From contig NZ_MJAO01000015.1 in the NCBI RefSeq assembly GCF_001902635.1, positions 62,001 through 126,000 on the forward strand: a stretch of 64,000 nucleotides of DNA, written 5' to 3'. Origin of the DNA: Serratia marcescens (GTDB taxonomy: Bacteria; Pseudomonadota; Gammaproteobacteria; Enterobacterales; Enterobacteriaceae). A model generated the notes under the pieces. That model ran no database searches and had not been told where the DNA came from. It saw only the letters and a program-made list of their open reading frames with translations. A program made the translations under genes and the position numbers. This document shows, piece after piece, positions 57,509 to 64,000 of this stretch (position 1 is the stretch's first letter; each line of letters opens with the position of its first letter).

Positions 57509-58300
57509 TCAAAACGGATAGTCGTGATAGCCCTGCTGTTCGGAGATACGCCGAGCGGCGACGTGCAGCAACGCCACATACTCCTCCCGCGCCGCGTCGG
57601 AAAAGCGCAGCGTCGGGAATGAGATGCTCAGCCCGGCGAGCGCCACCCCGAACCGATCGAATACCGGCACCGCAATGCAGCGGATCCCCGCCTCCTGCTC
57701 CTCGGCATCTTCGCCGTATCCCTGCGCACGCACCCGATCCAGCACCGGCAACAGTTCGCTGGCGCTGGCCAGGGTATGTTCGGTGCTGCGGGTAAATTCA
57801 ATCTGCGACAGGATTTGCGCCACCTCATCCCGATCGCGCCAGGCCAGCAGCACTTTACCGATGGCGGTGCTGTGCAGCGGGTTGCGGCGGCCGATGCGCG
57901 AATACATGCGCAGGTTGTACATTGCGTCGATCTTGTGGATATAGACGATGCCGTCCTCGTCCAAGGCACCGAGGTGAATGGTTTCGCGGGTGCGGTTCGA
58001 CAGTTCGCGCATCTGCACGTCGGCGCTGCGGATCAGATCGACGTTCTGCAACGACTTGGCGCCCAGTTCGAACAGCTTGAGCGTCAGCGCGTATTTTTCC
58101 GTTTCGCCTTCCTGCGAGACGTAGCCCAGCGCTTTCATGGTCTGCAGAAAGCGGTAGACGGTGCTTTTAGACATCATCACCCGTTGGGACAGCTCGGTAA
58201 TGCCAATCTCGCGCTCATCGCCAAGCGCCTGCAAAATGCCGAACACTTTCATCACGGATGAGACGGCATCCGGTTGCTTGTCTGAATCTGCGTTAGCCAT
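57509..58300 (-). CDS. kdgR: IclR-family repressor KdgR
   Basis: A 263-residue repressor of pectin and 2-keto-3-deoxygluconate catabolism genes. The N-terminal winged helix is GITELSQRVMMSKSTVYRFLQTM, and the C-terminal IclR effector domain includes HLGALDEDGIVYIHKIDAMYNLRMYSRIGRRNPLHSTAIGKVLLA. It ends YHDYPF like the E. coli protein. The ATG giving MANADSDKQPDAVSSVMKVFG is chosen; the open frame up to 58378 adds 26 unmatched residues. It is divergent from yebQ. Confidence 0.94.
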   Translation of the reverse strand: MANADSDKQPDAVSSVMKVFGILQALGDEREIGITELSQRVMMSKSTVYRFLQTMKALGYVSQEGETEKYALTLKLFELGAKSLQNVDLIRSADVQMRELSNRTRETIHLGALDEDGIVYIHKIDAMYNLRMYSRIGRRNPLHSTAIGKVLLAWRDRDEVAQILSQIEFTRSTEHTLASASELLPVLDRVRAQGYGEDAEEQEAGIRCIAVPVFDRFGVALAGLSISFPTLRFSDAAREEYVALLHVAARRISEQQGYHDYPF

Positions 58301-58510
58301 GGTGAATACCCTACTTAACGGTTTTGTTTCAGGAAATTTAAACAAGGGTTTCAGTATAATCGGAACAGATCGCGACACGCAACGCAGCTTAGCGCTAACC
58401 GATTGAAGCTAAATGAATAACCGCCGGCCCGCTCACCGCCGCTTACAATTAAGCGGACAAGGCGCATGCAAACGCGACTGAATATGATTAGCATGATAAT
58501 ACTCCCCTGA

Positions 58511-59920
58511 ATGAATACCGCTGAGACCAACATGCGTCCTTGTTCCGACGGACTCCCCGTCCCGCAACGTTATGGCGCGATCTTCGCCATCGCCCTCGGC
58601 ATTACCGTATCCGTGCTCGACGGCGCGATCGCCAACGTGGCGCTGCCCACCATCGCGCGCGATCTCAACGCCAGCCCGGCCAGCTCCATCTGGGTGGTCA
58701 ACGCCTATCAGCTGGCGATCACCGTGTCCCTGCTGTCGCTGGCGTCGCTCGGCGATCTGGTCGGCTATCGCCGTATCTATCAGGCCGGGCTGTTGGTGTT
58801 CAGCGTCACCTCGCTGTTTTGCGCCCTGTCCGACTCGCTGCTCACCCTGACCATTGCCCGCGTGCTGCAAGGCTTTGGCGCCGCCGCCATCATGAGCGTC
58901 AACACCGCGCTGATCCGCATCATCTACCCGCAGCGTTTTCTCGGCCGCGGCATGGGCATCAACTCACTGATCGTCGCCTGCTCTTCGGCGGCCGGGCCGA
59001 CGGTGGCGGCGGCGATCCTGTCGGTCGCTTCCTGGCAGTGGCTGTTCGCCATCAACCTGCCGATCGGCATCGTCGCGCTGCTGCTGGGTATGAAATTCCT
59101 GCCTGCCAACGGCCAAAAAAGCGATAACCGCCGTTTCGATCCCACCAGCGCGGTGCTCAACGCGTTGACCTTCGGCCTGCTGATCACCGCCATCAGCGGC
59201 TTCGCCCAGGGCCAGAGCCTGACGTTGATCTTCAGCGAGATCGCCGCGTTGCTGGCGATTGGTGCAGTATTCGTGCGCCGCCAGCTGCGCCAGGAATTTC
59301 CGCTGCTGCCGGTCGATCTGCTGCGTATTCCGATTTTCGCCCTGTCGATGGGCACCTCAATCTGCTCGTTCGCCGCGCAAATGCTGGCAATGGTGTCGCT
59401 GCCGTTCTTCCTGCAAAGCGCACTGGGCCGCGACGAGGTGGCGACCGGATTGCTGCTGACGCCGTGGCCGCTGGCGATCGTAGTGATGGCGCCGATCGCC
59501 GGCCGGCTGGTGGAGCGCGTGCACGGCGGCCTGCTGGGCTGCATCGGGCTGGCGGTGTTCGCGCTCGGGCTGTTTTCGCTGGCGCTGCTGCCCACGAACC
59601 CGTCCAATTTAGACATCATCTGGCGCATGGTGCTGTGCGGCGCCGGCTTCGGTCTGTTCCAGTCGCCCAACAACCACACCATCATCTCCGCCGCGCCGCG
59701 CAACCGCAGCGGCGGCGCCAGCGGCATGCTGGGCACTGCTCGCCTGCTGGGGCAAACCTCGGGGGCCGCACTGGTGGCGCTGATGTTCAACCTGTTTCCC
59801 ACCTCCGGCACCCACGCTTCGCTGATCCTGGCCGGCGTGTTCGCCACCCTGGCGGCGGCGGTCAGCAGCCTGCGCATCAGCCAATCGACGTCACCGGCGG
59901 TGCAACCGAGCCGCGAGTGA
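58511..59920 (+). CDS. yebQ: MFS multidrug efflux-type transporter YebQ
   Basis: A 469-residue 14-helix major facilitator (DHA2/EmrB type). TVSVLDGAIANVALPTIARDL in helix 1 and GDLVGYRRIYQAGLLVF (the helix 2-3 motif A) are typical, as is ARVLQGFGAAAIMSVNTALIRIIYPQRFLGRGMG. Substrate unknown. The gene lies between kdgR and htpX as in E. coli. Starts at 58511 or at the ATG at 58532 are both possible; neither has a strong ribosome site. Confidence 0.88.
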   Translation: MNTAETNMRPCSDGLPVPQRYGAIFAIALGITVSVLDGAIANVALPTIARDLNASPASSIWVVNAYQLAITVSLLSLASLGDLVGYRRIYQAGLLVFSVTSLFCALSDSLLTLTIARVLQGFGAAAIMSVNTALIRIIYPQRFLGRGMGINSLIVACSSAAGPTVAAAILSVASWQWLFAINLPIGIVALLLGMKFLPANGQKSDNRRFDPTSAVLNALTFGLLITAISGFAQGQSLTLIFSEIAALLAIGAVFVRRQLRQEFPLLPVDLLRIPIFALSMGTSICSFAAQMLAMVSLPFFLQSALGRDEVATGLLLTPWPLAIVVMAPIAGRLVERVHGGLLGCIGLAVFALGLFSLALLPTNPSNLDIIWRMVLCGAGFGLFQSPNNHTIISAAPRNRSGGASGMLGTARLLGQTSGAALVALMFNLFPTSGTHASLILAGVFATLAAAVSSLRISQSTSPAVQPSRE

Positions 59921-59932
59921 TATGGCAGGCAT

Positions 59933-59960
59933 AAAAAAACCCCGGCGAGCCGGGGTTTTT
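59933..59960. terminator. Bidirectional terminator between yebQ and htpX
   Basis: AACCCCGG, a CGAG loop and CCGGGGTT with A-run before and T-run after, between convergent genes. Confidence 0.88.
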
Positions 59961-59976
59961 CATTTCATTCAGCCGA

Positions 59977-60861
59977 TTACTTCAGGTACTGGCCGGAACG
60001 CAGCGCTTCGATACGCTTGTCGAGCGGTGGGTGCGACATGAACAGTTCGCTGAACGACTTGGATTTGCCGTTGATGCAGAACGCCATCATGCTGCCCGCT
60101 TCCTGCGGTTCGTAGCTGGTTTTCAGGCGTTGCAAAGCGGCGATCATCTTCTCGCGGCCCACCAGTTTGGCGGAGCCGGCGTCAGCGTAGAACTCGCGGT
60201 GGCGCGAGAACCACATGGTGATAATGCTCGCCAGGATGCCGAACACCAGTTCCAGCACCATCGACACCGCGAAGTAAATCATCGGGTTGCCGTTGCCTTC
60301 CCCTTCGCCATCACCGTCGCGGTTGCCCAGGAAGCCGGCAGCGACCTGCGCGATCAGGCGCGAAATGAAGATCACGAAGGTGTTCACGATGCCCTGGATC
60401 AGGGTCATGGTCACCATATCGCCGTTGGCGACGTGGCTGATTTCGTGCGCGATGACCGCTTCCGCTTCGTCGCGGCTCATGCTTTGCAACAGGCCGGTGC
60501 TGACGGCGACCAGCGAGGCGTCGCGGCGTGCGCCGGTGGCGAAGGCGTTGATGTCCGGCGCGTGGTAGATAGCGACCTGCGGCATGGCGATGCCCGCCTG
60601 CTGCGACTGGCGGCGCACCGTTTCCAGCAGCCAGTTTTCGGTTTCGTTGCGCGGTTGTTCAATCACTTCCCCGCCGACGGAGCGCAGCGCCATCCACTTG
60701 GACATCAGCAACGACACGAAGGCGCCGCCGAAGCCGAACAGACCGGCCATGATCATCAGACCCTGAACACTACTGGATTGGATTCCTGTCAGGCTGAGCA
60801 CCAGCCCGAAAACCAACATCACCGCCAGGTTGGTGAGCAGGAACAGAGCTATACGCATCAT
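59977..60861 (-). CDS. htpX: Membrane zinc metalloprotease HtpX
   Basis: A 294-residue inner membrane protease of family M48 that helps clear misfolded membrane proteins together with FtsH. Two N-terminal helices (residues 4-55) precede the catalytic HEISH zinc site (in [16 protein letters not shown], about 137-152). Two more hydrophobic stretches follow, and the third ligand Glu is in [12 protein letters not shown]. It starts [16 protein letters not shown], as in E. coli. Confidence 0.94.
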   Translation of the reverse strand: MMRIALFLLTNLAVMLVFGLVLSLTGIQSSSVQGLMIMAGLFGFGGAFVSLLMSKWMALRSVGGEVIEQPRNETENWLLETVRRQSQQAGIAMPQVAIYHAPDINAFATGARRDASLVAVSTGLLQSMSRDEAEAVIAHEISHVANGDMVTMTLIQGIVNTFVIFISRLIAQVAAGFLGNRDGDGEGEGNGNPMIYFAVSMVLELVFGILASIITMWFSRHREFYADAGSAKLVGREKMIAALQRLKTSYEPQEAGSMMAFCINGKSKSFSELFMSHPPLDKRIEALRSGQYLK

Positions 60862-61124
60862 AAAATGTTTACTTCCTCATAAATGTTAACAAAACGCTGT
60901 CTAAGATACCCTAGATCGTATGGGCATTTGTCACAGTTTCAAGAGTTGCGCGTCATTAACCTACTAAAAATACGAAACTTTACAAAAACGACGCGCAACC
61001 GGGATTTGGCAAATTGTAAACGATTGTTGCGCAAGGCGGAGGGTTTTTTACGATAAATCTGCCAGGTGATTCATCAGCATGCCCTCCATTCGCCTCTCAC
61101 AGAAACCGTGATTGATCGCAGCCA
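60862..61124. other. Intergenic region upstream of htpX
   Basis: It holds the htpX promoter. In E. coli this gene is under CpxR control; GTAAA-like half-sites occur (for example GTAAA-N5-GTATT on the minus strand near 60969-60983) but the match is poor. No gene was seen. Confidence 0.4.
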
Positions 61125-61125
61125 T

Positions 61126-61153
61126 AAAAAAACGCACCCGAGGGTGCGTTTTT
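61126..61153. terminator. Terminator of prc
   Basis: ACGCACC, a CGAG loop and GGTGCGT, with A and T runs on both sides, 19 bases after the prc stop on the minus strand. Confidence 0.82.
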
Positions 61154-61172
61154 CATACTGCGAGCCGCGACC

Positions 61173-63221
61173 TTATTTGGCCGGTGCCGGCTGCTGTGCA
61201 GGCTGATCCTTGTCCAGATGAGCCAGGTCCAGCGCGATATGCACGGTTTCATCCAGGTACGGATCCGGTTCCTGGTAATCCTTCGGCAGATCGTCGAGCG
61301 ATTTCAGCGGTTTCTTGCCGGCGCGCTCCAAACGCTCATTGATGCGTTTCAGACGGGTCGCGTCGTCATCGTGGTTCTCTTTCTCGCGCACCGCCAGATT
61401 GAGGGACACAATGTTGCGTTTATCCTTCAGCGCCTTGTAATGCGCGATATCCTGCGCGATGTACTGGAACTCCGGATTTTGCGCGATGCGCTGCTGATGA
61501 TCTTTCAGCAGTTCCGGCTCGAACGGCGTCAGATCGCCGGTCTTGCTGTAGGTTGCCGCATTGATGCTGTCCCACGGCATGGCGTTATCTTCAAACGCTT
61601 CGCCGGTTTCCGCCGGATCGACGCCGGTCGGCATCAGAATGTCCGGGGTCACCCCTTTACGCTGGGTGCTACCGCCGTTGACGCGATAGAACTTCTGAAT
61701 GGTGTACTGCACCGAACCGAGCGCCGGCCATTCAGGGCGCAACATCTGGTCGTAGATGCGGTTCAGCGAACGGTACTGCTGCACGGTGCCTTTACCGAAG
61801 GTCGGTTCGCCGACGATCAGCGCGCGGCCATAATCCTGCATCGCCGCCGCGAAAATCTCGGAGGCGGAGGCGCTGAAGCGATCGACCAGCACCACCAGCG
61901 GGCCTTTGTAGTAGGTCACGCCGTCGGTGTCGGCGTCTTCACGCACTTTGCCGTTGTTGTCGCGCACCTGCACCACCGGGCCGCTCGGAATGAACAGGCC
62001 GGACAGCGACACCGCTTCGGTCAGCGCGCCGCCGCCGTTGGTGCGCAGATCGATGATCACGCTCTTGACGTTCTGCTTGGCCATCTTCTGCAGCTGCACT
62101 TTCACGTCATCGGTCAGACCGACGTAGAAGCCGGGGATGTCGAACACCGCCACCTTCTCTTTGCCGACGGTCTTGATGGTCATTTTCACCGCGCGGTCTT
62201 CCAGGCGAATACGCTCGCGAGTCAAGGTGACCACGCGGGTTTTGGTGCCCTTGCCGGCAGGAAGGATATCCAGGCGCACTTTGCTGCCCTTCGGCCCTTT
62301 GATCAACGACACCACGTCGTCCAGACGCCAGCCGATCACGTCCACCATCGGTTTGCCGGCCTGGCCGACGCCGACGATGCGATCGCCCACGGTGATCGCC
62401 TTGCTCTTCGCCGCCGGGCCGCCCGGCACCATAGAGTTGATCAGGGTGTAGTCGTCATCCATCTGCAGCACCGCGCCGATGCCTTCCAGCGACAGGCTCA
62501 TCTCGGTGTTGAACTGCTCGGTGTTACGCGGAGACAGGTAGTTGGTGTGCGGATCGATTTCATGCGCAAAGGCGTTCATCGCCAGCTGGAAGACGTCTTC
62601 GCTGTTGCTTTGCGTCAGGCGCTTGATGGCGAACTGATAACGCTTGGTCAGCGTATCGCGGATTTCTTTGTCGGTTTTGCCGGTCAGCTTGAGGTTCAGC
62701 TCGTCATAGGTGACTTTCGCATCCCACAGGCTATCCAGCTCGGCCTTGTCTTTCGGCCACGGCGCTTTGCTGCGGTCGAGATCGATAGTGCCGTTGCCGG
62801 TAAAGTTCATTGGCTTTTCCAGCAGCGACAACGCATAGGTGTAACGCTCGAAACGGCGTTTCTGCGCCAGATTGAACAGCGCGTAGAAGGTGTCCAGCTT
62901 GCCGGTTTTCAGCTCTTCGCCGACCTGATTGCGTTTGCCGGCGAACTGCGCCACGTCGGAGGCCAACAGCACGTTATGGTTGTAGTCCAGCATATTCAGG
63001 TAGCGATCGAAGATCTTGCCTGAAAACTCCGCATCGAGGGCAAACTGGCGGTAATGAGAGCGAGTGAAGCGCGAAGTTACGCGCTCACTCACCGTAGCGT
63101 GCTGGGGTTCCTGTTGCAGTTGGGGCAGTTGACCGATGCGGATGTTGGCTGTTTCCGCGCCGTAACTGACACCCGCCCACAGCAGCCCTGCAATCGCTGT
63201 TAATCTGACGAATTTGTTCAT
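61173..63221 (-). CDS. prc: Tail-specific periplasmic protease Prc
   Basis: A 682-residue periplasmic serine protease of the C-terminal processing family, the same length as in E. coli. It degrades ssrA-tagged proteins, trims FtsI and, with NlpI, controls MepS. The signal peptide is MNKFVRLTAIAGLLWAGVSYG. A PDZ domain lies around 230-330 (SLEGIGAVLQMDD onward). The catalytic Ser is in VDRFSASASEIFAAAMQDYGRALIVG and the Lys in TFGKGTVQQ. The ATG at 63221 is chosen; 16 in-frame codons upstream have no match. It lies 19 bases after proQ. Confidence 0.95.
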   Translation of the reverse strand: MNKFVRLTAIAGLLWAGVSYGAETANIRIGQLPQLQQEPQHATVSERVTSRFTRSHYRQFALDAEFSGKIFDRYLNMLDYNHNVLLASDVAQFAGKRNQVGEELKTGKLDTFYALFNLAQKRRFERYTYALSLLEKPMNFTGNGTIDLDRSKAPWPKDKAELDSLWDAKVTYDELNLKLTGKTDKEIRDTLTKRYQFAIKRLTQSNSEDVFQLAMNAFAHEIDPHTNYLSPRNTEQFNTEMSLSLEGIGAVLQMDDDYTLINSMVPGGPAAKSKAITVGDRIVGVGQAGKPMVDVIGWRLDDVVSLIKGPKGSKVRLDILPAGKGTKTRVVTLTRERIRLEDRAVKMTIKTVGKEKVAVFDIPGFYVGLTDDVKVQLQKMAKQNVKSVIIDLRTNGGGALTEAVSLSGLFIPSGPVVQVRDNNGKVREDADTDGVTYYKGPLVVLVDRFSASASEIFAAAMQDYGRALIVGEPTFGKGTVQQYRSLNRIYDQMLRPEWPALGSVQYTIQKFYRVNGGSTQRKGVTPDILMPTGVDPAETGEAFEDNAMPWDSINAATYSKTGDLTPFEPELLKDHQQRIAQNPEFQYIAQDIAHYKALKDKRNIVSLNLAVREKENHDDDATRLKRINERLERAGKKPLKSLDDLPKDYQEPDPYLDETVHIALDLAHLDKDQPAQQPAPAK

Positions 63222-63240
63222 GCCTTGGTTGGCCTCCGTA

Positions 63241-63951
63241 TCAGAACTGCAAGTGTTCTGCGCGCACAATCATCGCCAGACCGGAAGAGAGCTGCACACG
63301 TACGCCATCTTTAGCGATTTCGAGTACGGTAGCATCCATCGCGCTCTTGCCTGCTCTGACTTTGATTTCCTGGCCAATTTGCAGTTTAGAGATATCCGTG
63401 ACTGGCGCATAACGCGGCTGGCTTTCCTCTTTTGCTGCACGAGGTTGACGAGCTGGCTGTGGGCGAGTTTGTGGGCGCGGCTTGCGGTTTTCCGGCGCGG
63501 CTCCGCCTTCGCGACGTGCAGCGGGCTTTTTACCGGCTGGACGCGGACGGCGTGGCGCAGCATCGGCGGATTCACCGGCGGCTTCACGTTTTTTGGCGTT
63601 TTGTTCGGCACGCTGTGCCTGAACGCGCGCTTTGGCTTCTTCAAGCTGCTGGCGAGCATGATCGACATGCTGCTGTTCCAGTTCACCGCACGGGTTACCG
63701 TCCAAATCGACGCGCTGCGCGCCAACTTTGACACCGTACAGGTAACGCCAGCTTGAGGTGTACAGGCGCAGGGCAGAACGCAACTGCGTTTTGCTGAGAC
63801 TCTCTTCCCCCTGCACGCGCTCTACCAAATCCTGAAAAATACCGATTTTCAGCGGACGAGCTTCGCCTTCGGCGCTAAAGCAGAGCGGAAAACGCTCGGC
63901 AAGAAAAGCAATGACTTCTTTACTAGAGTTCAACTTAGGTTGATTTTCCAT
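63241..63951 (-). CDS. proQ: RNA chaperone ProQ
   Basis: A 236-residue global RNA-binding protein. The N-terminal FinO/ProQ domain (1-120; [32 protein letters not shown] and [15 protein letters not shown]) binds structured 3' ends of sRNAs and mRNAs. A basic, disordered Pro/Arg/Lys linker covers about 125-180. The C-terminal Tudor-like domain has [21 protein letters not shown] and [13 protein letters not shown]. It is upstream of prc in one unit. The bases from 63952 to the window end are its leader. Confidence 0.95.
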   Translation of the reverse strand: MENQPKLNSSKEVIAFLAERFPLCFSAEGEARPLKIGIFQDLVERVQGEESLSKTQLRSALRLYTSSWRYLYGVKVGAQRVDLDGNPCGELEQQHVDHARQQLEEAKARVQAQRAEQNAKKREAAGESADAAPRRPRPAGKKPAARREGGAAPENRKPRPQTRPQPARQPRAAKEESQPRYAPVTDISKLQIGQEIKVRAGKSAMDATVLEIAKDGVRVQLSSGLAMIVRAEHLQF

Positions 63952-64000
63952 GAAATTTCCTGATTACAACGGTATTGCCAACAAGCCACAGGCATGAACA

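Noticed and set aside
58301-58510. KdgR operator between kdgR and yebQ
   Set aside because: Fragments such as TGTTTCA are present but no near-complete inverted repeat of the KdgR type was found.
60962-60990. CpxR box upstream of htpX
   Set aside because: Only one half-site is good (GTAAA) and the partner matches three of five bases. Suggestive from E. coli biology but not supported by sequence.
61218-63023. Long plus-strand frame opposite prc
   Set aside because: Same reason: composition of an antisense frame, and Prc is unambiguous.

Overview
The window looks like a piece of core chromosome from an enterobacterium of the genus Serratia, most likely S. marcescens or a close relative. Gene order follows the E. 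coli aroH-to-proQ neighbourhood in blocks (aroH ... ydiU-ydiV-nlpC-btuDEC-ihfA-pheTS-rplT-rpmI-infC-thrS ... yniA-yniB-yniC-ydjM-tcyP ... kdgR-yebQ-htpX-prc-proQ). Between the blocks lie clusters typical of Serratia: a hemPRSTUV heme operon, an arn lipid A operon next to nlpC, a membrane gluconate dehydrogenase and a phn operon. The DNA is GC-rich, with a few AT-rich intergenic stretches. No tRNA, rRNA, CRISPR or prophage was seen.

Layout. 1-7476: end of aroH, a glutathione peroxidase, then a Fur-controlled heme uptake operon. 7477-8287: a 765-bp non-coding, hairpin-rich mobile element with perfect ends and a 12-bp target duplication. It sits in the loop of what was the hemV/selO terminator and is the most unusual object here. 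8288-12758: selO, an EAL-domain protein, lplA, nlpC. 12941-20337: arnBCADTEF for Ara4N modification of lipid A, with PhoP- and PmrA-like boxes upstream. 20739-24573: btuDEC (B12 import and a second peroxidase), a DUF2502-like repeat protein, a 44-residue lipoprotein, ihfA. 24578-31546: pheTS with its leader peptide and attenuator, ribosomal proteins L20 and L35, IF3 with an AUU start, and thrS with a tRNA-like operator. 31765-36271: membrane and transport genes including marC and an orphan Fur-controlled iron binding protein. 36528-40387: three-subunit gluconate dehydrogenase. 40695-45447: emtA, a GhoS-like orphan antitoxin, and a Fur-controlled Mn/Fe transporter (sit/yfe type). 45687-50604: yniA, yniB, hxpB, LexA-boxed ydjM, tcyP. 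50668-57462: 2-aminoethylphosphonate uptake and degradation (phnXW, phnR, phnSTUV) with two copies of a likely PhnR operator. 57509-63951: kdgR, yebQ, htpX, prc, proQ.

Themes: three independent Fur-boxed iron or heme loci; classical translation-factor autoregulation (pheM attenuator, thrS operator, infC AUU); and several envelope functions (arn, nlpC, emtA, prc, htpX). Functions of well-known families come from recognising the proteins. Regulatory sites were read by eye and are predictions.
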